NCBI GenBank assembly: GCA_002359185.1
Contig: DEML01000112.1
Span: 11,549 to 75,548, forward strand
DNA length: 64,000 nt
From: Planctomycetaceae bacterium UBA2671
GTDB lineage: Bacteria; Planctomycetota; Planctomycetia; Planctomycetales; Planctomycetaceae
Direction of reading: 5' to 3'
Shown here: positions 39,740 to 48,192 of the stretch, one piece after another
Numbering within the stretch: position 1 is the first letter of the stretch
Layout: the number at the start of each line of letters is the position of its first letter
Notes under the pieces: generated by a model
What the model was told of the DNA's origin: nothing
Seen by the model: the letters and a program-made list of their open reading frames with translations, nothing else
Databases searched by the model: none
Made by a program: the position numbers and the translations under genes

Positions 39740-40483
39740 ATGGAACTGAATTTGAGAATTTGGCGTCAGGACGGACCTGACACCCCGGGCCAGTTGGTCA
39801 ATTATCATTTGGACAACGCGGATCCTGGTATGTCGTTTCTGGAAATGCTGGACGCCGTGAACGAGCAACTGATCAACAACGGAGAACGTGTCATCGAATT
39901 CGATCATGATTGTCGTGAAGGAATTTGTGGATCCTGTGGAATGGTCATTAACGGACGACCACATGGCCCCGCTCAGGGAAGCAGTACCTGCCAATTGCAC
40001 ATGCGATCATTCCAAAATGGTGATCAAATCACGATTGAGCCATTTCGCGCTTCAGCGTTCCCGATCATTCGCGACCTGAAGGTCGACCGGTCTGCCTTTG
40101 ATCGTATCATTGATTCGGGCGGTTACATTTCGACAAACATCGCTGCGGCACCAGAGGCAAACTCAATTTTGATCAGCAAAGACGAAGCAAGCAATGCGTT
40201 TGATGCAGCAGCCTGCATTGGGTGTGGAGCTTGTGTGGCAAGTTGCAAGAACGCCTCGGCAGCTTTATTCACTTCCGCGAAAGTGACACATCTGGTGAAT
40301 TTGCCTCAAGGGAAAGTCGAACGCTCCACACGGGTTGTGCAGATGGTCGATCAAATGGATACTGAAGGCTTCGGCGCCTGTTCATTCACCGAAGCTTGCG
40401 AAGCGGTCTGCCCGCAGCAGATCAGCGTCAATCACATCGCACAGATGAACTGGGAATACAACCGCGCGAAATTAGGAATGTAA
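39740..40483 (+). CDS. sdhB: Succinate dehydrogenase iron-sulfur subunit
   Basis: A 247-residue subunit with three clusters. The 2Fe-2S domain has [20 protein letters not shown] and a further Cys in SSTCQLHM (about 58-85). The 4Fe-4S site is [15 protein letters not shown] (about 158-172), and the 3Fe-4S site is in [18 protein letters not shown] (about 210-230). All expected cysteines are present, so electrons can pass from FAD to quinone. It follows sdhA directly. The stop is 19 bases ahead of a repeat found also after the sulfatase operon, and that repeat includes a hairpin that could end this transcript. Confidence 0.95.
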   Translation: MELNLRIWRQDGPDTPGQLVNYHLDNADPGMSFLEMLDAVNEQLINNGERVIEFDHDCREGICGSCGMVINGRPHGPAQGSSTCQLHMRSFQNGDQITIEPFRASAFPIIRDLKVDRSAFDRIIDSGGYISTNIAAAPEANSILISKDEASNAFDAAACIGCGACVASCKNASAALFTSAKVTHLVNLPQGKVERSTRVVQMVDQMDTEGFGACSFTEACEAVCPQQISVNHIAQMNWEYNRAKLGM

Positions 40484-40501
40484 ACGTATCAACTATGGTG
40501 T

Positions 40502-40624
40502 TGTCACAACATCTGATGTTTTCTGTCGAAGTTCCCGCCACAACAAGAGTTTAATATTCTGGTCATGCCTGGTCACTCAATCGTCGAGAGTGTTTGGGGA
40601 ATCGGTCCCCAATTTCAGTCCCCT
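40502..40624. repeat. 123-bp repeat after sdhB, copy 1
   Basis: Matches 57183-57305 from GTCACAA to TTTCAGTCCCC with roughly 75 percent identity. It includes a perfect hairpin TTGGGGA-ATCGG-TCCCCAA at 40594-40612 followed by TTT, a possible terminator for sdhCAB on the plus strand. In the other copy the stem is imperfect. Confidence 0.6.
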
Positions 40625-40717
40625 GCTCTTTCGTAATCCGTGCCTCTTCCTTCAACTCCGGTTTCTCACTCTTGATCACGAGATGATCCTCGCACCTCAG
40701 AGTTCGGATTGTTTTCA

Positions 40718-40868
40718 GCGGCTGCTCGAAATGCTTAGCTGTCGTGCATGTTGATCGATACCCAGAAAGAGCATGGTGGTCCTCCTGACAGAAAGAGTGA
40801 GTGTGATTCCCCAGCCATAGAAAATCACAATTCCCATTCCAAGCAACTCTTTCATCGATATCAAAGGA
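40718..40868 (-). mobile_element. IS110-like left-end fragment, copy 2
   Basis: Minus strand ATG 40774 is preceded by AGGAGG and followed by MLFLGIDQHARQLSISS, matching the start of IS110-family DEDD transposases. A stop follows after SSR. About 95 bases precede the ATG. Identity with 24627-24784 covers the whole unit. Copy 2 keeps a stronger ribosome site than copy 1, which suggests it is less decayed. No downstream transposase body remains. Confidence 0.6.
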
Positions 40869-41132
40869 GATTGACACCCAAGGGCTCAAACAATCTGAGA
40901 AGGACCTTCTCTCTGATGCGTCATGATGGCTATGGATTCTCGTTCGTCAACTATAAGATGTGTGACAGGCATACGGGGGCTCGTATTGATGCAGGTAATG
41001 GCTGTTCGGTAAAAACATACTATCCTACGAATACCATCTTTTTACATCCCCCCGTGCACTTCAAAACTGAATCCGCCTAACCGTCACTGAAAACCGACAA
41101 ATTTGTCGAGCCAGAGATTATCGGCAAGGCAA
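40869..41132. other. Residual intergenic DNA between IS fragment and MITE
   Basis: About 260 bases without recognisable gene; open frames are short and no family motif is visible. It may be further IS110 or other relic DNA. The 109-bp element begins at 41133. Confidence 0.3.
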
Positions 41133-41241
41133 CTAGTGCATCTTCCATCCTAATAATTTGGGTTGATGATGTTATAAAGCACGACAACGGAGTGCGTTAC
41201 AGTTATTTGAGGCTTAAATCTAAGCCCTGAAAAGGCACTAG
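41133..41241. mobile_element. 109-bp MITE-like element, right copy (inverted)
   Basis: Ends CTAGTGC and GCACTAG, orientation opposite to 36907-37015. The two copies have the same length and delimit a 4.3-kb segment with sdhCAB, the IS110 fragment and the 123-bp repeat. The final CACTAG is directly followed by GGAGT; AGGGAG thus forms the ribosome site for the TTG start of the next gene, part of it contributed by the element. Confidence 0.75.
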
Positions 41242-41253
41242 GGAGTAATCGAT

Positions 41254-42555
41254 TTGTCAATGTCTTCACAAAAATCTCAATTGATTATTCTGATTGTGCT
41301 GGCTATCACAATTCCGCTATTGGCTTGGAAATTCATTCCCTCCCTGCCGTCAATCCGCACTCCCCCTACCGTTTATTCTGGAGGTTCTACGTATCCAAAA
41401 TCCAGACAACATTTCAAGAGACTTGATTTGGAAACTGAAATCCGTGGACTCCCGCTGATCACTAACGTTCAGATAGTGGATCTTGATAGTGATGGTCGAC
41501 CAGACATCCTCGTCTGTGATGCTCAGCAGAATTCGGTCAGTTATTTTAAGGAAGTCGATGGAAAATGGACCGAAGTGCAATTAATAAAAGACATCCCTGC
41601 TCCGGCACATGCGACTTTGGTCGATATCGATCAGGATGGTGATCAGGACATGATTGTTTCCGTTCTCGGAAACCTCATGCCTGATGACAACGTCGTGGGA
41701 CGGGTGGAACTTTATGAAAACACTCCTCAGGGATATCAGCGCCACGTGATTCTGGATGAAGTTCGTCGAGTTGCAGATGTTCAGCCGGGTGATTTTGACG
41801 GAGATGGAGACATCGACCTTGCGGTTGCCATCTTTGGCTATGCCCGGGGAAGAGTTCTCTGGTTGGAAAATCGGGGAGAGTTACAATTTTTCGATCATGA
41901 ATTACTCAATGCTCCGGGAACGATTCATGTTCCTGTCGCAGACTTCGATAGCGATGGAGATCTCGACATTGTCGCGATTGTCAGTCAGGATGAAGAAGAG
42001 TTATGGGGTTTCGAGAACATCGGCGGTGGAAAATTCGAGAGTCATCGGCTATGGATGACTGTCAATTTCGATCTGGGAAGTGCAGGACTTGTTGCCGCCG
42101 ACTTGGACGGCGATGGCGATCAGGATCTCATTCTACCAGCCGGAGATAATCTAGAAGATCTCGACGCATATCCTCAGCCGTATCACGGCTGCTACTGGTT
42201 TGAGAATCGAGGGAGCTGGGATTTTCAGATGGCTCGCATCGCAGATCTTGGCGGGACTTATTCCGCTGCCGTTGGTGATCTCGATAACGATGGCGATCAG
42301 GACATCGCATTAGTCAGTATGACCAACAATTGGTCTCGTACAGATACAGCCAGTGTAGTCTGGCTCGAGAACGATGGGTATCAGCAATTTTCAACGTGGC
42401 AGATTGCCAGTGATCCCATTCATCTGGTCACTGTAGCGGTTGGGGACTTGAATAGCGATGGACAATTAGACATTATTGCTGGTGGATTGAATCTCCGCAA
42501 ACCGTTTCAACGCATAGGGCGTGTCTCCGCATGGATCAATCAAGGAAAGAACTGA
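41254..42555 (+). CDS. VCBS/FG-GAP repeat protein
   Basis: A 433-residue protein with an N-terminal membrane anchor or signal (about 8-27, LIILIVLAITIPLLAWKFIP) and about seven repeats of an integrin-alpha-like beta-propeller. Calcium-binding D-x-D-x-D-G/S loops recur: DLDSDGRPDILV, DIDQDGDQDMIV, DFDGDGDIDLAV, DFDSDGDLDIVA, DLDGDGDQDLIL, DLDNDGDQDIAL and DLNSDGQLDIIA. It is displayed outside the cytoplasm. Start: TTG 41254 has GGGAG 8 bases upstream; ATG 41260 is the alternative. It is coupled to a TPR gene 2 bases downstream. The pair may detect or bind extracellular ligands; no enzymatic motif. Confidence 0.9.
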   Translation: MSMSSQKSQLIILIVLAITIPLLAWKFIPSLPSIRTPPTVYSGGSTYPKSRQHFKRLDLETEIRGLPLITNVQIVDLDSDGRPDILVCDAQQNSVSYFKEVDGKWTEVQLIKDIPAPAHATLVDIDQDGDQDMIVSVLGNLMPDDNVVGRVELYENTPQGYQRHVILDEVRRVADVQPGDFDGDGDIDLAVAIFGYARGRVLWLENRGELQFFDHELLNAPGTIHVPVADFDSDGDLDIVAIVSQDEEELWGFENIGGGKFESHRLWMTVNFDLGSAGLVAADLDGDGDQDLILPAGDNLEDLDAYPQPYHGCYWFENRGSWDFQMARIADLGGTYSAAVGDLDNDGDQDIALVSMTNNWSRTDTASVVWLENDGYQQFSTWQIASDPIHLVTVAVGDLNSDGQLDIIAGGLNLRKPFQRIGRVSAWINQGKN

Positions 42556-42557
42556 TA

Positions 42558-43940
42558 ATGCAGATCATGATTCGACTGCTGATGGTCATCATCACTACAG
42601 AAATTGTCTGTAGCGGATACTGGGCTGCACAGCAACTCGGGCAATACGTTCCAGTCCTACCTGAGATTACTTTCGATGACCCTTTGCTGGCTGCAGAATT
42701 GAAGGCCCTTGCCGAAACTGCCCGCCAGGGCGAGAGTCAAGACTGGCAACTTTTAGGGGAAGGATTACTCGGCCAGGGATTTTACGGAGAAGCTGAACTG
42801 GCTTTTCGACAGGCAGTGCAGATGGATCCCAAGAATTCGATGGCTCAGTATAATCTGGCTTTCTGCATCGACCGTACAGGTCGGATTGCTGAAAGTACTC
42901 ACGAATATTTGAAGGCTGCTAAGCTCGCCAAACCGTCGGAATCGCTTATCGGCTCCCGTGAAAGCTGTATCTATCAAGTGGGGCGCAATGCATTGCGACT
43001 AGAAAACCCTGCCGAGGCTGAGGAAATATTTCTGGATGGGATTGGCTTCTTACCTGCAGTTTATCAGTATTCCAAGTTACTGGTCCGTTCAAATCGACCT
43101 GTCGAAGCGATGCCAAAGATTAATCACGGTTTAAGTGTGTTTCCAAACTCAGTCAAATTCACCGCATTGAAAATGCGCGCTCTCGAACAGCTAGGCTATT
43201 TTTTAGAGGCTGAAAAAGAGGCGAGATTACTTGAACGCTGCGAGTCCGTTATGCCCACCGATTTCAGCATTATTCTAGTAACCCCATTGAATGCTAATCT
43301 TGGTATTCAGCACGAGGAAGAGATCAGCGAACAGCTGTGGGCCGATCAAAGTTTAGATTTGATTGCTGAAAAGATGAATGAACTGCTGCTCTTGCTGGGT
43401 CCGACCTCTCACCAGAAAAAATACGCTCTACGCAAGAGCCTGATCAAAGTAGAATACGAACGGCAAAACGCAAACTCTATGCTGGAGTTGATCCTTCATG
43501 CTCATGCCGATGGTGATTTCGATGCCGAACTTTTGCAAAGTGAAGGTGATGCCTTTGCCTTGAAGGAAGATTGGGAGCGAGCAGTCAGTTTGTGGCTCCG
43601 TGCGTTGCGGATGTCTCCGAACGTCACTTTGCATCAGAAACTCGCTCAGTTTTATGAGACTAAGAAGGACACATCTTCAAGAGATAAACACCTTGGCTAT
43701 GCTGCACTGCTCAAAGCGAAGGAGAAATATTTTAAGAATCAACTGGAGGATTCCCGAGAGGCCATACGGCAAGCTGAGAAAATGTTACCGGAAATTGCGA
43801 CCGTCTGGTACTACTCAGCTGAAATCGAACGAGCCTTAAAAAATCCCGATCAAGCTCAGGCAAACTACGCACTCTGTTTGGAATTTGATCCTACACATGG
43901 ACGAGCAGTACGTGCTTTAAATTCATTAGGTCAGAAGTGA
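42558..43940 (+). CDS. TPR-repeat protein
   Basis: About 460 residues from ATG 42558 (the longer form from 42531 overlaps the preceding gene by 25 bases). N-terminal membrane anchor or signal (IMIRLLMVIITTEIVCSGYW), then tetratricopeptide repeats: WQLLGEGLLGQGFYGEAELA and FRQAVQMDPKNSMAQYNLAF near residues 65-110, more degenerate units in the middle, and ATVWYYSAEIERALKNPDQA with QANYALCLEFDPTHGRAVRA near the end. The protein would form an alpha-solenoid scaffold outside the cytoplasm. Only 2 bases separate it from the VCBS stop, so the two proteins probably form a pair. Confidence 0.87.
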   Translation: MQIMIRLLMVIITTEIVCSGYWAAQQLGQYVPVLPEITFDDPLLAAELKALAETARQGESQDWQLLGEGLLGQGFYGEAELAFRQAVQMDPKNSMAQYNLAFCIDRTGRIAESTHEYLKAAKLAKPSESLIGSRESCIYQVGRNALRLENPAEAEEIFLDGIGFLPAVYQYSKLLVRSNRPVEAMPKINHGLSVFPNSVKFTALKMRALEQLGYFLEAEKEARLLERCESVMPTDFSIILVTPLNANLGIQHEEEISEQLWADQSLDLIAEKMNELLLLLGPTSHQKKYALRKSLIKVEYERQNANSMLELILHAHADGDFDAELLQSEGDAFALKEDWERAVSLWLRALRMSPNVTLHQKLAQFYETKKDTSSRDKHLGYAALLKAKEKYFKNQLEDSREAIRQAEKMLPEIATVWYYSAEIERALKNPDQAQANYALCLEFDPTHGRAVRALNSLGQK

Positions 43941-44026
43941 CCTGAGAAACTGATATTTGATTTTTGTACTTTTTGTTTGCTGAATTCATTTCGATGAGCT
44001 ATCAGATTTCTCAAGCAATTTGACGA

Positions 44027-44470
44027 TTATAATTTAAACTCAAAAAAGTCAGATTCTGCACTGACGTTTGCTTCCTTACCTGATGGGACATTCGTGTATT
44101 GATTCGGAATCACTTGTTTGGCACCTACCGATTCTGGTTGAATATCCTGCGACACTGCACTGCCATCAGGCATCTCGAACTTTGAAAAAGTAACATCGTA
44201 TGCCCCCGGAGGTATTCCAGCAGCCCCATTGATGTAATTCAAAACAAAACTTCCTTTTTCGTCCGTAACGGCTGAGGAACCGTTCCCCGGTGTTCCAGTC
44301 TTAGGAACAAATCGAACTGTCACACCAGCTGCGGGTTTGTCATCCACGCTCACTGTCCCCATGGCAGGAATCAGTTCTGGCAATTTAGGCTCTGTTGCTC
44401 CTGTACACCCTGCGAGAGTGAAAATAAATAAATTGAACAAGGAAACTAAGTTGAAACTCCGTCGATTCAT
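44027..44470 (-). CDS. Small lipoprotein with carboxypeptidase-like regulatory fold
   Basis: A 147-residue lipoprotein: LFNLFIFTLAGCTG gives a lipobox (LAGC) with Cys at about 22. The mature part, GTVSVDDKPAAGVTVRFVPK, then SSAVTDEKGSFVLNY and GIPPGAYDVTFSKFEMPD, is a small beta-sandwich of the carboxypeptidase regulatory/transthyretin type. These proteins are commonly encoded next to DUF1559 genes in planctomycetes, as here: the DUF1559 gene lies 107 bases upstream on the same strand. It is anchored in a membrane; a structural role is likely. No enzymatic residues. Confidence 0.85.
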   Translation of the reverse strand: MNRRSFNLVSLFNLFIFTLAGCTGATEPKLPELIPAMGTVSVDDKPAAGVTVRFVPKTGTPGNGSSAVTDEKGSFVLNYINGAAGIPPGAYDVTFSKFEMPDGSAVSQDIQPESVGAKQVIPNQYTNVPSGKEANVSAESDFFEFKL

Positions 44471-44577
44471 CGATAGGAACCCTCATTTAATACGGTAATA
44501 TCATTTTTTCATTATCTTTACATACAGAAAGCCTGCAGTTGATTGTCTGCAGGCTATCCCATGAAACCTGAATCGAA

Positions 44578-45615
44578 CTAAAATTCGCCAACCACTCTTC
44601 CATCAGAAATGCTGGAGAGATCTCGGCGGATTGTGTAGTCAACAGCATCCGACAGGAATCGGACTGCTCCATCTCCCATTAGAATGTGTAATCCACCCGC
44701 ATGCATACTTCCTGAAAACCCACCATCAGACAATTTTGAGGGTGAAGTGCTGGCTGAAGAAAAACCGTTCCAACTGCAACACCGTCTTTCATTTAAGGGG
44801 CGAGCTGTACTTTGTAAAAACGCACCTGCGGTGTACCAGCCTGAACTGGACCAGGTTTTCCAGTTGTGTTGCTCAAGTTCCAAAGTGGATTCTGCCACTG
44901 CAATCGCATTACTGGTTCCATCGACGATATCTCGCATCTGACTTCTCGAATTAGCACCGAACAAGGCCCGAGTAGAAGTATTTTCAGCAGACCATTGAGT
45001 TGACGCGTGGGAACTAAGAACGCTGAATTCATAACTGGATCGAGCAACACTGGGGCGTGGAGACATGGTACTATCTGAATGACATGCAGAAGTGTGGAGT
45101 CGTTGTCCTGGATCGGAAGGACAATAATAGACTGGAATAATTGAACCACCAAGTCTCACATTGGCCAGAATTCCTGCGTCAGTTCCCGCAAGACGTGTTG
45201 TTCCTCCGGTAACTGGGTATAAGGTTGCATCTGGACAGTTTCCTTCACCGCCATAAATTCCCGTTGCGTGATTAAAATCGTATTGATCATACAATGCTCC
45301 CTGTTCAACATATGGCAGCAACATGATCCAACCTGTTGTATTGGTTTTTATAGGACTCCCTGAAGAAGCTCCTGGATTATAAACTGAAGCAGGAAACACA
45401 CTGTGCGTATCATGGTAGTTATGCAGCGCCAATCCGATTTGCTTCAGGTTGTTTTTGCAAGAAGATCTTCTTGCTGCTTCACGCGCTTGTTGAACTGCCG
45501 GCAGTAAGAGTGCAACAAGTATGGCAATGATTGCGATGACAACAAGGAGTTCGATCAAAGTAAAGCCTCGATGGGACTTTGATATTATTTGCAGTTTGTT
45601 AGCATAAGCTCTCAT
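44578..45615 (-). CDS. DUF1559 protein with type IV pilin-like N-terminus
   Basis: A 345-residue DUF1559 protein, the second of the window. Residues 15-35 carry [20 protein letters not shown] with the prepilin cleavage Gly and Glu+5, then [20 protein letters not shown]. The C-terminal motif is [13 protein letters not shown]-x9-DG. Residues between are shared with the copy at 1.9-2.9 kb only in the N-terminal third and in the D-G-T-S-N motif, so they are old paralogs. AGGA lies 9 bases before ATG 45615. It heads a two-gene unit with the small lipoprotein. Confidence 0.93.
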   Translation of the reverse strand: MRAYANKLQIISKSHRGFTLIELLVVIAIIAILVALLLPAVQQAREAARRSSCKNNLKQIGLALHNYHDTHSVFPASVYNPGASSGSPIKTNTTGWIMLLPYVEQGALYDQYDFNHATGIYGGEGNCPDATLYPVTGGTTRLAGTDAGILANVRLGGSIIPVYYCPSDPGQRLHTSACHSDSTMSPRPSVARSSYEFSVLSSHASTQWSAENTSTRALFGANSRSQMRDIVDGTSNAIAVAESTLELEQHNWKTWSSSGWYTAGAFLQSTARPLNERRCCSWNGFSSASTSPSKLSDGGFSGSMHAGGLHILMGDGAVRFLSDAVDYTIRRDLSSISDGRVVGEF

Positions 45616-45840
45616 TATTGCACATCCTGAGTAAAGAGGAAAAAAGATAAACAGTAAGTCTTGCTGCCATTGATTAAAAAATACATCACTCTACGCAATT
45701 ATGTTGAGTATGAATGTCTAGTTGTAGTATGTCAAGCGATTATTTCAGCAGTCAAGAATCCCAGCCCCAATTCAACATAAGTCCAATAATCACGACTTAA
45801 AAAGCGAGAGCGATTACTGGACGAATCTTAGTTGTCTCTT

Positions 45841-45931
45841 CTGCAGTTTGCAGATTAGTGTAGCGGCTTTTTATGGTTTGAGTCCTCTATTTCCAGTCAA
45901 TCACCCGCTGTTCATTCATGAAGGCGGCTCT
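45841..45931. repeat. Roughly 90-bp hairpin repeat, copy 3 of 4
   Basis: CTGCAGTTTGCAG at 45841-45853 (CTGCA-GTT-TGCAG), GTAGCGGC, middle block with TATTTCCAGTCAATC, then a changed right arm (CCGCTG) and TTCATGAAGGCGGCT. The inverted pair is weaker than in copies 2 and 4. It lies just downstream of the DUF1549 stop at 45955. Confidence 0.72.
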
Positions 45932-45954
45932 AATTCAAAGAATATTTGAACGAA

Positions 45955-48192
45955 TCAATGATTGAAGGTAAATTCGGTAGAATTCAGCAGCCCCCAGAAA
46001 ATGTCTTCATAAAATGCAGAATCCTTTGGGGAATCCTCGATCAGTGCCAGCAGAGAACTGATTTCCTCTGGGGTTGGTCGACGGCAGAGAGCGAGGATAA
46101 AGAGTTCTTTGATGATGGCTTCAGGTGATTCCTTAGCGTCTAACAGTTCTTTGATGCGTCCCCCGGCACCGAGGCGTGCCCGGAGTGTGTCGCCGACTGC
46201 CATGTGCAGTGATTGCGATAACGTGGGCTCTGATTTTGTTTCGCAGGCGCAAATTGTTGCCCGGCTGGAACGGCCAAATGTTTCGAAGAACTGATCGCCA
46301 TATTGCGGCCCACTGGTATCGCCGGCGACACGTGGATAAACATCAATTGCTCGTGTTCCTTCTGGAAATCCACTGAAATTTCGTGCAACATTTGTTACGG
46401 TCACAACTGAATCCATTAACACATCGGCTCGCAAACGTCGCAATCGGGCATGTGAAAACTGACGGGTATCACTCCGATTGGATTCGTTCGGTTGAGAACT
46501 CAATTGATAAACTCGCGAGTTACAGATATCACGCACCAGACTTCTCAGATTAAAGCCGGAATCGACCAGATGATCGGACAACGCTCGGAGTAGAGGTTCG
46601 TTGGTGGGTGGATTACTGATACGAACATCATCGACAGGTTCCACGACACCACGACCAATCAGCTGAGCCCAGATGCGATTGGCCAGATTTCGGCTGAACA
46701 TTTCATTGTCAGCCGAAGTGAGCCAGTCAGCGAGTTGTTGACGTGGATCACCATCGTGCTCAACGGGTTCGGTCGCACCGAGTGTCCGGGCAGGCATGGG
46801 GCGTCCATCGACCAGATGCTGAGCTGGGGCAACTGAAGTATCGTAGTAAATTCGCTGTTCCCGAGGCTCAACCCCCGGCTTTCGTTTGATACCGGAAAAG
46901 AAGCTGACAAAACTGTAGTAGTCGTCCATCGTCCACCGATCGAATGGGTGGTTATGACATTCCGCACATTGGATCTGCACGCCAAGAAAGACCTGGGAAA
47001 AATCAGCAGCGTAGGCTTTCGGCTGAAATCTTGGTCCGTGAACCAGCATTGTATACATGTTCGACGGGCCGTTGATCAGATTGCTTCCAGAAGCAGAGAC
47101 CATTTCTGCAACAAATTCATTCAACGGGCGATCGTTCCGCAACTGTGTGCGAATCCATTCATAAAACGCATCAGCTGCTTTTATGTGCGTGCCGACCGGA
47201 GCGTAATTGCCTCCCATCACACGCAATTGTTCAGCCCACAGTGTTGTCCACAGATCGGCGAATGCATCATCGTTCAGCAATTCTTCAATCTTCTGTTCCC
47301 GCTTGTTTTCTGTGGTCTGTTCCATAAACGAATCATATTCGGCAATTGTCGGTGCTCGACCAGCGAGGTCCAGCGTAATCCGTCGCAAAAAAGTCTCATC
47401 ATCACTCAGTTCAGACGGCACGATACGGAGTTTCTGCAATCGGTCGAAAACAAGTTGGTCGATATAATTGACGACTGGTGGATCGGGCCAGTGAAAATTC
47501 TCTGCAGAGGGTAAAACGATAATTTCAACACCGACAGTGAAACGATTGAATCGCGCGAACACATGACTATCACCCGAGCCTTTGGCAGTGATCTGACCAT
47601 CGAAATCGATATCGACCACACTGGCATTATTACTGTGATACCGCGCCAGATCCGTGACATCTCGTCGGGATCCATCGCTTGCCAAAGCTGTTACTTGAAT
47701 GCTCTCCTGTACTCCCGCCCGATCAAACACAAGACTTTCCGTCGAGAGTTCAAGGCCGACGACTTCCGGAACTGGTCCCGCATCGTCCTTCGCACCTTCT
47801 TCAATCCACTTCATGAGAGTTGCATAATACTGGCTTTCACTGTCAAACAGTTTTCCGCCTGTATGCGGGACACTTCCAGTTGCTTTGCGTAACAATAAAC
47901 TTTGTTCAGGCAGAGCGACATTGACGCGACGGCCGATCATCTCTTCGCTGATTCGGAAATAGTCTCCTCTGGGATCGTATCCAAATAGTGAGAGATGGAA
48001 ACCATCCTTTCCGCTGGCCGCTCCATGGCACGTTCCGGAATTGCATCCAGCTCGGAACAGTACGGGCATGACATCGCGACGAAAGCTGAGTTCTTCAGCG
48101 ATTGAGGATGATGACAAGGATGTCAGACACAATAGAAAACAAATGGCAATCGAGGATCGCAGTCCACTTGCAGATAATAGATACGGATTCAC
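45955..48192 (-). CDS. DUF1549/DUF1553 protein with CX4CH heme motif and Ig-like domain
   Basis: A 745-residue secreted protein (signal about 1-32). The first heme site is noncanonical, C50-NSGT-C55-H56 (FRAGCNSGTCHGAASG), seen in a subset of this family; the neighbouring sequence (GKDGFHLSLFGYDPRGDYFR) is specific to that subset. An Ig-like BIG2 domain follows at about 145-230 (VQESIQVTALASDGSRRDVT, ARYHSNNASVVDIDFDGQIT). DUF1549 spans about 240-440 with a normal second motif CAECHNHPFDRW at about 410, and DUF1553 about 490-740, ending TEFTFNH. Start ATG 48192 overlaps the PPC gene stop by 4 bases. With the DUF1501 and PPC proteins it probably forms a secreted complex. Confidence 0.9.
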   Translation of the reverse strand: MNPYLLSASGLRSSIAICFLLCLTSLSSSSIAEELSFRRDVMPVLFRAGCNSGTCHGAASGKDGFHLSLFGYDPRGDYFRISEEMIGRRVNVALPEQSLLLRKATGSVPHTGGKLFDSESQYYATLMKWIEEGAKDDAGPVPEVVGLELSTESLVFDRAGVQESIQVTALASDGSRRDVTDLARYHSNNASVVDIDFDGQITAKGSGDSHVFARFNRFTVGVEIIVLPSAENFHWPDPPVVNYIDQLVFDRLQKLRIVPSELSDDETFLRRITLDLAGRAPTIAEYDSFMEQTTENKREQKIEELLNDDAFADLWTTLWAEQLRVMGGNYAPVGTHIKAADAFYEWIRTQLRNDRPLNEFVAEMVSASGSNLINGPSNMYTMLVHGPRFQPKAYAADFSQVFLGVQIQCAECHNHPFDRWTMDDYYSFVSFFSGIKRKPGVEPREQRIYYDTSVAPAQHLVDGRPMPARTLGATEPVEHDGDPRQQLADWLTSADNEMFSRNLANRIWAQLIGRGVVEPVDDVRISNPPTNEPLLRALSDHLVDSGFNLRSLVRDICNSRVYQLSSQPNESNRSDTRQFSHARLRRLRADVLMDSVVTVTNVARNFSGFPEGTRAIDVYPRVAGDTSGPQYGDQFFETFGRSSRATICACETKSEPTLSQSLHMAVGDTLRARLGAGGRIKELLDAKESPEAIIKELFILALCRRPTPEEISSLLALIEDSPKDSAFYEDIFWGLLNSTEFTFNH

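Noticed and set aside
36907..41241. sdhCAB as a true composite transposon
   Set aside because: The flanking elements are too small to encode a transposase and no target duplication of the entire segment is seen; only a bracketing pair is claimed.
46948..47514. 188-codon plus-strand frame
   Set aside because: Antisense shadow inside the DUF1549 gene.
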